A DNA stretch of 64,000 nt from Eublepharis macularius. Lineage: Eukaryota > Chordata > Lepidosauria > Squamata > Eublepharidae. This document shows positions 35,201 to 47,200 of this stretch, in pieces. The DNA lies in the NCBI RefSeq assembly GCF_028583425.1, contig NC_072807.1, forward strand, positions 30,633,001-30,697,000, in the 5' to 3' direction. The notes beneath the pieces are model-generated. The model was not told the DNA's origin. It made no database searches and was given only the letters and a program-made list of their open reading frames with translations. Every line of letters begins with the position of its first letter. Position 1 is the first letter of the stretch. The translations under genes were made by a program, and so were the position numbers.

Positions 35201-38200
35201 ATTGTGCTTGGCACCAGGGCTGCAGCATTACCCAGAGTTTGCCTGAAGACCCTAGCTTATGGGCTCGGAGGAATGGGCCTCGCCAGGGATGGATGCTGTG
35301 CTGTTGGTTCTCGGCAGTTTGGAAGCTGCTATAATGACTCAGCGGTACAAATCCTCAGGGAGCTGGCTGGAAGTGCAAAAAGTTAGCAATCATGCTAAAA
35401 ATACTATTGCTGATCTGCACTCTTGCAGTGCCAGTGTTTGGCTGCTGATGAGCTGGGCACCGGGCACGCAGTGGCTGCTGGGACTTATTCTAAAAGCTCC
35501 CGGCTGCTCCTGCATGGAACCATAAATGCTCATGTGTTGCAACTGTGGTGGATCCGTTTATTTTGCTTAATATACCGCTTACAGTGCAGTGAGGCATCTG
35601 CCTGGATTCTTTGCAGCCTTCCTATGGAAGTACCATTGTTACTGCTGATGCAGCGAAGCAGGACTTCCCAGGGGCAGGTTTCCCCACATTTTTCCTGCCC
35701 CAATCCTGCCAGGGGTCTTTTTCAAGGATTTCTGCTTCAAAAAGTCACGACCCTTCTGTCACTGTCTTCCCCCAGCGAGTGAAGACTTTTTTTGTTTTGT
35801 CTGGCATTCCCTCAGTGGTCCCTCATCCCTTCCCTGTGTTTTAATTACTGTTTTATGTGGGTTTAATACTTTTAGTTTTGGTTTTAATTGTTTGTGTATG
35901 TTTTTGTATTTTTTTAAAAAACTGCTAGCATCTTTGGTGGCTGTAGTCAGGAAGCAAAGCAGCATAAAAAAAATTGTGTCATTTTTTTAAAAAACTCAAA
36001 CCAATTCTAAACAGTAAAAAGTCCAGTAGCACCTTTAAGACTAACCAACTTTATTGAGGCATAAGCTTTCAAGAACCACAGCTCTCTTTGTCAGGTGCAT
36101 CTGACAAAGCGAGTTGTGGTTCTCGAAAGCTTATGCCTCAATAAAGTTGGTTAGTCTTAAAGGTGCTACTGGACTTTTTGCTGTTTTGCAACTACAGACA
36201 CATGGCTAACTCCTCTGGATCTATGACCAATTATAAAAAACAAACAAACTCAAAATCACTTCAGTCGGCAGGGAATGTTATCTCAGGGACCGAGGAAAGG
36301 AAAATGGCTGCTGTGTTGGATTTCATGCTTGTAAGCAAAAAGTATATATGGGATATGAGTAGAGTATTTTGCCCTAGAGGCAGGTGCTGGGTGACACATG
36401 TTTGTGTTGGCTTCCACTTGATGTGCACTGCTTTATACAGGAGTGTAAGCTTTTTGTGTACAAGGATAATAAAAAAATGAACATTTCAATAAATGAATAT
36501 CCTCCTGGGAAGGCTAATGCTATTCATATACATCAGTCCTGGGCAGCAAGAGCTTGTTCTGTGCATAAAGGAAACTTGCCCTAGATGTATATTCAGAATA
36601 CTTTAGTAAAAAACACACTTGTACCTTTTTTTTGAAGCTAACCAACACATCTTCAAACAGTATAATCTAGAACTCTATCAGGCCTAAATGTTCAAGGGAA
36701 GGAGCTTTCAGGGCATGGTTTTAAGCCTGCTTCATAACCCAACAAGTAGAAAGCTTTCGTGTTGTTTTGTGTTTGGTTAGTATTAATAAACATTGCATAG
36801 ATTTTGCCTCCTAGTGGCTTCCTGCAGCTTTTTTTAAAGGTATGAATTTACAAGGCAGTCCTATAAGTAGAGATGCACCCTTTTGAACGGCCATTGACTT
36901 CAGTAGACTTAGGGTCAAACTAGACGTGCAGGGTTCCCCAGACCCAGCTCATGTTCCCCGCAGCCACACAGCAGCTGTGGGGAATGGCTGTTAAAAAAAA
37001 TAAAAGAGAGCCCAAACGGCCTCAGAACACCCCTGCAGGGGAAAGAAGAGCCCCTGCTTGCCCCCCCCCTGGCCATTTCCTTGTGTCAGAATAGCACAGG
37101 AAGTATTTCCCTAATTTTCCTGCTCCGTATGCACAGAATACTCCATGTAGAGCGGTGAAAATAGAGACCCTCTCCTTGCTGTTTGGGAAAAATGGCTTAA
37201 GGGGAAGGCAGGAGCCCTTCCTCTCCCCTTAGTAGTGTTCTGAGGCCATTTGGGCTCCCCTTTATTTTTTAACAGCCATTCCCCACAGCTGCTGTGTGGC
37301 TGCGGGGAATCCAAACCCAACTCTTTAAAAACCCTTTGTGTCTAGTTTGACCCTGTGCTGTAAATTCTCTGGTCTCATGGTTCAAAGCAGTCATTAGCCC
37401 TGTCTTCCCCTTCTAAGATCGTAATGCTTTGGGTTATCTGGCTTTAGTTCGTGAAAAATTCAACCGTCCCCTATTTATTTTACATGCAAAGTTATTTTGC
37501 CTGTCATTGAGTGCATTTGGGCTCCTGTATGGGGTAGAAGGTCTATCTGCCACTCCTAATTAGAGAGATTACTTGTAAATTCATACAAGTCTTAATTTCC
37601 TGCCAGTGCTAGTTCATCCTCCCCCCTCTTTAACCATTTCTTGTTATAGGAAGATGTCTTGGCAGTGTGCGGTCAGTATCTGCAAAAAGCCTCTTGTTTT
37701 TTATATGAATCTGCAAAAATTTCTTCTTGGCCTGGCTTATGGCTGCGTGCCTCTTGTTTTGATTCCCCTCCCCCAGTCTAATTGGAGAAGTTTAGGTTTG
37801 TGCAAATGTCCTGTTTGAACCATAATAATGGGGTCTGTTGTACAATCAGAACGTCTGTGCTGCGTGTCCTTAAAGTTAAAAGACGCGGTGCTTTATGTGG
37901 GTTTCCTTGCAGTAGAATATGAAAATCCTGATGCTTGGTGCGAGTTCCTCTGTACTTTTCTGCTGCCGCTATAGCAATCATTCCTTGCTAGAAAGTCGGG
38001 CTGCTTTTTGTCGTAGGGTCCCTTCAGTCAAATCTCCCCCTTTATTTCCTCCCTACAGTTTTTTGGCCTTCTCATGGTCTGCACTGCATGAATCTCAACC
38101 CCTGAGTCATACCTGATTCTGCATAAAAGACAAAATGGAAAGCTCCCCCCCCCCCCCCTGCCAAAATACTGTGGTATCAAGAATGATTCTCTGCACTGAC

Positions 38201-41200
38201 CTTGCTCTGTCGATGCTCTCCGTTCAGGCCTGCGAAGGCCCTCCCTTGCCCCCTGTGTGCCATGGACCCGGCTAGGCTCAGCTCGGGAACACATGGCCTT
38301 TGAACATCAGATGTGTTCAGACAGCACATCGTGCTCTTTGTGAGAAGAAAGATGTTCTATATAGATGTTCCCAAACAGCCATCTTGCAGCCGACTCAGGC
38401 TGTAGGCTTTAATTAGTAGCGTGCCCTGTTTGAACTCGGTGCTGCTGAATAGACGTGCATGTGTTTGGGGCGGGGGGGGGGGGGGCTGTCAGTGTATAGC
38501 ATATTGTTGTCATTCTGTACCTGCTTTTGCTTGACTTCTTACCTGCCTGGGTTGCTGTTAAAGTGCTCCTGGGGAAGGCTCAGCTGGTCTTTTCATATAC
38601 ATCACCTGGTCTTATTAACCTTGCTTTTGGTGGAAAGCTGCTTCTCTTCTCTCTTGTTTGCATTTTGTTGCCTTGCTTGTTGCTATTTCTCCCTAAATGC
38701 ATTTGGGAGAGAGAGGTCTAGGAAGAGAGCATTTTGTTATAGCCGTGAGGATTTTCCTTTCTGGGGTGTTTCTCTCTTTTCTCTCCTCTTTTTTTGCTGG
38801 AAGAGGCCTCAAACCCACAAGCTGGTGCCTTCTGAATCACTGGAGTAATTTATCTTTTGATGGAATGAAGTGTGTTCTTCTCTGTGCTTTTTGATCTGAT
38901 AGGGGGGGGGGAAACAGGCTTTTCCCATAGTGGGTCTCTGCTGCATTTATTAAAACAGCTGAGTCACAAATGGTGGTGTCTGGCCCGCTGCCAGCTTTGG
39001 GGAGTGGCTGTTCTTGGGCAGAGCAGGATAGTGTCTGATTACAGAAAAGACCTGCTTCATTCTCCTTCTATGAGATGTCTCTCTGGATTAGGAAGTGTGT
39101 ACACGGGAGACACTGTGAGTTCAGGTAGCTGCATACCAAAAATCTGTAAAAATCTGACTGTTCCATCTTTCTTGAAGCTTATTCTGCAGATGTCACTGAG
39201 AAAACAACCATGTGTGTGTGTTCTCTGGAGCCTTTACAGTGTGGTTTGATACTAGTCCTGGAGCCCAAGAACTCCGAACTAAATTGCTATCTTGCCTCGT
39301 GAATGCAAATTTCCTAGACCGTTTGGAGAAAACCGTAGTACGTTACGTTTTATGCTGAAAGTGGTAAGCGTGTAAACCTCAAAAATCAGTCTCCGTACCC
39401 TGTAGAAAGGTGTATCTTCCATATCATCTCCTCTGAACCAGCCAGATTTGTTAGCAGTTCAGTTGGCTGTTAGCTCCGACAGTGTACTCTCGAGACTGCG
39501 GTCTGCTTTCATGTAGCTAATATTCTTAAGCTGGACTGTGGAATTAGAACAACGGTGCTGTAACAAGAGGGGGAAACTGCTTCATGGGGGTTGAGCTGTC
39601 TGGGCTCTGTAATTAAACGGTTAGCTTAAACTGTGCCACTGGTTTAAGCTAGTTTATTTACTTTCATGCCAATTTGTGTTGATCACCTTGGTTGGTGAGT
39701 GACGAATGGGTCAACCTGGGGTTCAGAAGGGGGCACTCGAGATGAGGCTGTCTTTCCAAAAGGTGTTGGGGCTTTTCAGATGGGGGATGGATTTCATTTC
39801 TGGTTAAAAGGGAGGTGGAAGGGGAAATCGAGTTCCTTCAGGAAGCTGGTTTATGAAAAGCAATGTAACAGAAACTTAGATGAAGTGTGTATATTTCAGA
39901 TTAGAACGTGACTTAAGTTGATTTAAAAAAGGGGGGGGTGATTTTTTTGCCAAACAGATTGTCTTAGCAAGTAAAAAATTTTAACATCAGAAGCTTGAAA
40001 CCAGCCATTAAGAAGAAAGGTGGCGAAATATGGCATAGAGAGCTAAATTATTTACTGTATTCCCTAAAGAAGTGGATGGGATGCTTCTTTAGGGAACAAT
40101 CACAGCCCCCTACACCTGAACCAATTTTTTTTAAAAGGAGGGCACCTGAAAAACTGTTTCAGCTCTATCATGTTGAAGTTTTAGAGCTACTTGACGAATT
40201 ATTTGACAAAGTTCTTGAACATGGATGTGTTGACATCTCTTCACTAATATGTTGCTGAAAATCCTCCCACGTCTGAGCTTTGAAAAATAATTAAGAGAAT
40301 GCCAGTCCTTTTAAAAAGCCACACACCCCTCCCCAGTCCATTAAGCTAGGTTCCATCCTAGTTAAATTGGTAGAAAGTTAAAAGTAAAACTTCCCAAAGT
40401 GTGGAAGATGCTGCCTGTGTCGTAAGCCTTTCAGTTCCTGCAAAAGACAAGCGTTGCTTTATCCGTCATTGGATTGCCAATATAGATATTGCATACTCAA
40501 ACTTGTAAAAAAGGTTTTGAACTTTTACTGTTTCAAAGGTTCTTAAGCTACTCTTGAGAAGGTGTGGAATGGTAACTGCACACGCGTGAAGCTGCCTTAT
40601 GTTAAGTCAGATGTCTATAAACATCAGTATTATCTACACTAAGAGTCCTCAGCATGGTGCCATGGCACCCACTGACAGCTTTCCTGGTGTGCTCCCTAGT
40701 TTTTTTAGAAGGTGGGTGGGAACCAGGTAGCTCCCTTGCCCAGCAGGGCTTCTGATTGGCTGCTTGAGATATGATTGGCTGTGCAGATGTTGTTTCGGCA
40801 GCAGCTTCCACCCCACTGTTTTATTCTCTTGCTCCTCTTTCCCAGTGTATTTTTTTAAAAAATTACCCCTCTTCTCCCCTGCACTTGGGTTTTGTGTGTA
40901 TGTGTGCATGCGCATGGCGCTCCACCTCTGTGGCAGCCATTTTGTGGTTGCGCCCACCCCGTCTCAGGCTTCCAAAAGTGTTAATCTTTTCTGGGATGGC
41001 TTTGATTTAACTGAGTCACTGTTATTGTACTGAAAAGTTTCTTTTAGGAAATATCCAGTGGGAGGAGGATAAGGGAATGCGAGCATCTTCTGTAAGGTTG
41101 AATTCCTGTATCCAAAGAAACTGCTTTGAACAAGGAAGAGTTGAAAACCGAGCTTTTAAACTCTAATAAAGATGCTGAGTTCTTGCTAATTTGATGTTGC

Positions 41201-44200
41201 GTGGTGACCTGTTCCCTCAGGACCCCCGGAACAAAAATCACTGGCCGCCTGTGTACTTGGTGACTGGAATAAGTTTCCCCAGAGCTTGCCATAATTGTCC
41301 TAAGGAACACCAGAGAGTCAATAACCAGGATTTTTTTTAAAAGAGTCTTGAGTTTCTCTACGTTTCTGTGCTAATTTGCCATCAAAACTTCTTATCCTCA
41401 ATCGTGATCAAATTAGGGGCTCACTGCATTAGCAGGTTGGTTGCGTTCTATATGACAAAGCTACCCGAGGAGCTGCCAAAGCAGCTCCAAGCCAAATGTA
41501 TTGTACCCTCACCAGATACAGAGTTTATGTTAGCCATTAACAAGGAAGACTTGACTTGGTGCACAAATACATCAAGATCTTTATGCAAACAAAAATGAAT
41601 AAAGAGGATCTTTATGCAAAAAATAATGGGTTTAGCAATACTACGGTAGCATAAATAAGGCCAAAAGGGACCAGAGAATCATTTTGGACTTGTGCCGGAT
41701 GCATTCTCTGTTTTTGAACTTGGATGTTTGGAGTTTTTGGGGAACTCGGTGTCAACACTATGTAGACCTTGCTCTGTGGGCAAAACGGAGTGTGTGGTTG
41801 CCAGAGAGGCCTTGGAGTATACAAAAGCGCCACTTCCTAACATTACAGAAGTTTAAGGACACTGCATGTTTCCAAGAATATCTCTGAGCTCATGAGGGCT
41901 AGAAACTGGTTTTTAATGAGAGGCGACATTCTTGAGACTTTGCCGGTCTTACCAACTGAGCTTTTGTTTGTTTGATACTCTTTGCAGGGCAAAACTCAGG
42001 GAGACAACCCGGTTAGTAGGAGCAAACAGAAACAAAGCCGGGAATATAACAATATGTATCTCTATTCTATTAAAGTGCATTTAAGTGCAAATAGCAAAAG
42101 TGTTATAAACAGTGTACATAAAGCAATAAATATATCAATCACAATCCGTCAATGTCCATATATACATTCCACAATGGGAGATCCCAGGAAGGGGAGGTGG
42201 AGTTCCAGTTGGAAACAAATTTCCAGGAGAGTTCATAAATAATTAAAAGTCATAATCCATGCATGATGAAACCATTAATGCCGACGGTCCAATGTGTGCA
42301 CTGATGTTTCCAATCCCGTTTCGTGGCAAAAAGGCACTTCTTCATGGGCATATATCTTCTGGAAAGTAGTAACTCCCGGTCCAACACACTCCCGGATCCA
42401 ATACACAATCAAAAATTACGACGGACATCCAATACACAATCAAAAATTACGATGGACATCCGTCGTAATTTTTGATTGTGTATTGGATCCGGGAGTGTGT
42501 TGGACCGGGAGTTACTACTTTCCAGAAGATATATGCCCATGAAGAAGTGCCTTTTTGCCACGAAACGGGATTGGAAACATCAGTGCACACATTGGACCGT
42601 CGGCATTAATGGTTTCATCATGCATGGATTATGACTTAATTATTTATGAACTCTCCTGGAAATTTGTTTCCAACTGGAACTCCACCTCCCCTTCCTGGGA
42701 TCTCCCATTGTGGAATGTATATATGGACATTGACGGATTGTGATTGATATATTTATTGCTTTATGTACACTGTTTATAACACTTTTGCTATTTGCACTTA
42801 AATGTACTTTAATAGAATAGAGATACATATTGTTATATTCCCGGCTTTGTTTCTGTTTGATACTCTTTAGCAGTAAAGCCCCCTTTTCATGAAAGCAAGC
42901 ATATTTTTCTCTGTGCTCATAAAGGATGAGTAAAGGGAATGCCGATGTCTTGGCAGTGCCGTCACGTTTCGAAACCAAGCTTTGCTGCAAGGGTGTAGCT
43001 GGAATAGACAGCCTTCAGTAGGTGTTTGGCCAGGCAGTGCTGTGTGACTGTTGGTAGTGATACACACGTAGGAGGGCAAGGGAATGGGTGAGATCTCCTG
43101 AGGGAAGAGAGCAACCTTTGAAAGAGCAACCATGTGCAGTTTGAGAAGACTTTTATCCATTGACCCGTCAGTTTTGTCTTTGAGCTCAAAACATTACGGG
43201 TGATAGCCAAGCCTCTGCTGGGTGCTTGCTTCAGAGCTGTCCACGGTGGCTGAAAGATGAGGAAGCAGAGGTATTGTAATGCTTTAAAGAGGGCTGTGTG
43301 GGAGATTCCCATATTATTTGACATATGTGTGGAGTTCCTAGATAATGGGACTTTATTTGCAGCATAATAGTCTTAACTTGGAGCAAAATGGGTGTGCCTG
43401 GGTATCTAGTTACCTAAGTGGCCACAACCTGTGGGTCAACTCTGCTATGACATTTTTGGCTTCCTTTTTTGGAAGGACTTGCTGTTAGTTAGCGTTTAGC
43501 ATACATATGTGAAGCGCAAAGGTACTGGTCCACCTGTCTTCTTAGAGATGCCGAGGAATGGCACAGTTATTCATTTTTAGAGAGGCTTCCTTTGGAGTGC
43601 AAGCAGGTTCTAAGAGACTTTCCCTATAGAAATTTTTCCTTCTCTGTCCGCCTGACCTGGCCTTTCCTGTCGGTCAGTTTTCCAATGTTTCATGTGCACT
43701 CATGACATAGAGTCTGCCCCCTGCTAATGAGGTCATGATGTTTGCTCCTCCTCCTTCCTGTCACGCAATGTGGTGTCACTTCCTGTTGTTAATTGCAACG
43801 GAATAGTTGTTACGCTGCCATCTGGTGGGTGAAAAGTAGATCCCAACTCTGGAATGGTTGAAGATGTTTGTTCTGCGCTGTCTGGGATGGGACTTGAGTG
43901 TGCATTGTGCCCAGTGCAGGAGTCTAGCTCCTGAGACACTGCAAAATATAGGTGGTAGGGTGCCATGTGCATTGATGCATAGGCTGGCATGGTGGAGGAC
44001 AACTAAAACTTCTTACGTAGTTCGCAGCATTGTTTACATCCGTGAGAACATGGTGGGTAGATGAGGTGCACCTACATTGGAGTAATCCAGCATAACCCTG
44101 TGGATGATGCCCTGCTATTTGCAGGTTTAGAGAATGGGATGGAATTTTGCATTCCAGGTGATTTGTCCCTGAGCTGATGTGCGTTGCCTGGTTAATGGGA

Positions 44201-47200
44201 GCAGTGGATGATCCATCAGGTGCATATGAATCACGAGTTCTTGCTTCGTTTTACAGTCCTTAACATGCTTGGCAATCCTCTGGGGAAGCCGCCTTTGGGT
44301 TTCTTGTCGCTGGATCCCATCGGCTCTGAGCTGATGGACAATCTTTCAACCCCAACTCTGAGGAACTCCCATTTGGACAGCGCTCGCTCGCTCCTGTTTT
44401 CACGCTCCAGTAGCCCTGCAGACTCCGACACCAGTGGATTCAGCTCAAGCTCCGACCACCTTTCAGACTTAATTGTAAGTGTGGCTCCTTTCATTGGGGA
44501 AAGGAGGGGGAAGTCAGGGCAAAGCAGAGCAATGCAAAGTTTTACAGAAATGCTGACTGATTCCGCATACGTTGGATAATGCACTTTCAATGCACTTTAT
44601 CAATCGTTTGAGGTGGATTTTTTGTTCCGCACACAAAAAAATCCATTCCAAATGATCTATAAAGAGGATTGGAAGTGCATTATCCAACGTGTGTGGAATC
44701 ACAGGCTGGCTAATGGGGTTTTGGAGAGAAGCACCCAAGGATATTGCTTCCTTTCCCTTCAGATCATTGAGAAATGGAGCGGGGGTGGGGGGGACATTCG
44801 AGCAAATGGTTTGTTCCCCAGTTTCTCTTTTATCTAGGCCTGACTGATCCCTCTTGAAAGTATTGGGTGCTATGAGAGAAGGCACAGAACCTGCAGTAGA
44901 AACTTGCTTCGGATGGTTTATAAAGGAGTGTAGAATCCTAAACTCTGTCACTTTGGACTCAGGGCCAAGCTACAAGTCATGAATGACACTTGAACGGCAA
45001 GTGAACAGACTCACGTGTATTCCTCCCTGTTCACTTGCACTCCACTTGCACTCCACTCGATTACGTAGCCAAGTGGAGTGCAAGTAAACAGGGAGGAATA
45101 CACGTGAGTCTGTTCACTTGCTGTTCAAGTGTCATTCATCACTTGTAGCTTGGCCCTCAGTCTTCCGGATCATTGATCTGCCAGACCTGGATGAGAAATG
45201 TTAGGAAATTCTAGGACTTTTTTGTTGTGTTTGTAAAAGGCAAGGAGTGCTATAACTTGTGGATCAAAGGAGCGTTTTTACTGCTCTAAAATTGGGAGGG
45301 ATTACAGATTAGTTTAGGAGATGCAAAGGGTTTGAAATCGGCAGTTTTGTGTTTTCTTTTTTCTTTTAAAGAGAGATGCTTTCTTCTTTATTTTAAAAAG
45401 AGAGGTGGTAACTAGAAACTAGATGTGTCATTACTGTGAGATATATACCTTACACACTGTAATACTCAATTTGGATGTGCTTCTAGCTGGAGTATTTAGA
45501 ATGTGGATTTGTTAAGACATAGAATAGGGAAAGGGACCATTAGGATATATTTTTATTTATGTCATTTATAGTCCACCTTTCTCACTGAGACTCAAGGCGG
45601 ATTACACAGTGTGAGATTAGTACAGTCGGTATCAAGGACATTTCCATAAACAATGCCATAGGGTAAATAAACACAAGTTCACAAAGACATGGCAGTAGCA
45701 AGAATCCAATACAGAGTTGACTGCTGTGGTTTTTCTTATTCTCCCCCCGCCACACAAAGACACACTAAATTTTTATTTACATCATGTATAGTCCACCTTT
45801 CTCACTGAGACTCAAGGTGGATTACGATGCAGTAAGAGCATTATAATACGTAACAGTTACTCCATAGTGACTATGAAAAAACACTGCACAAAAAAAATCA
45901 CTGCTCTCATTGATGTTTCTGGCCCTTACACCTCTAGAGAAGCTTCTTAAGTAGGATCATTAAAGATCAGACTCTACACGAATACAAGACCCCAGTTCTC
46001 TTTTTTTATCCCAAAGATCATGACAGTTGGTTATTTTCCAAGAGCCAAATGAAACTCCAAATTATTACTGTTGAGTCAGGCATCCTGCATTATTAGCTGT
46101 ATCATGACAGCAGCCAGGTTCACATAAATGAGTGGCACACTGTAGCTGAGTGGAGCCCAAATACACTCACGAGCAATCGCCCCTTTAGTTCAATGCACAT
46201 TTCGGATAAGACCCTTAATACAGAGTTAGCAATAATAGGTTGGCAACTCTTACCAAACGCTGTCATTGGAATTATTGCAAGGACACCTAAAATCCAAGAG
46301 TTGCCAGACTGTCATAGTTTTATGCTTCTGGATTTTAAGATCAGGTCAGAATTATCATCTGTGAGGGTTTCCCAACCCCAGTATGCTAGCTGAAAGACTG
46401 TTCACCATTGCTTTTAATAATAGGTTTAGACGATCTGCTAGGTAATCTAGTAATTTCCTCTTGCTCTGAAACCGGCTTTCCTAACATTGCTTTTATTAAG
46501 CTATGGAAATGCAGCAAGATTAAATCAGATCCCACTACTTTGGACGCGGTGGGACTCCTTCAGAGGAGTCCAAACTCCACGCTTGGATACTTAGCGTAAA
46601 TTCCCTTTATGCCTGTTGAGTAAATTTACAAACCAGGAACTGACGGTGTGCTCAGTCCAGAAAGCGGTATTTTTAACACCCGTCTCCCTTTCAGTCCAGC
46701 CTCCATATCTCCCCGCCTCTGCCATTCCTGCCTATCGGTGGCATTACCAGGGATTCCCTCAGTGGAGCAGGACCCCACCTCAACCAAGATCAAGCTGCTC
46801 TGGCGGCAGTTGCTTCCACCCCGGCCCCTTTGCCTAAGCAGCGGCCAGGAACATCAACATGGCCTCCTTGCAGCTTGTCGGAAGGTCCAGACGACCCGTT
46901 CAACATCGAAAGGGAAGCCAGGCTTCACAAACAGGCAGCAGGTGAGCAAAGGCTAGGCCTGCTGGGCGGGGAGGTGGAAGTCTTGGCATGAACAGGCTAG
47001 AAGCTGTCCCGGCTCCTGAATGAAGCTTGTCTTTTTTGTGGCATCTCTTCTTAGCTGTGAACGAGGCAACTTTCACATGGTGTGGACAGCTTCCAGTACG
47101 AAAGTACAAGAATCCCATCTATTCATGTAAGGTGTTTCTGGGAGGCGTTCCCTGGGATATCACAGAAGGTGAGTGACATTGAGGGTGTCTTTTAAGATAA

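Noticed and set aside
39995-40258. An 87-codon frame in intron 3
   Set aside because: Looks mildly protein-like (Glu/Leu-rich end) but has no family match or splice sites that fit a CPEB1 exon.
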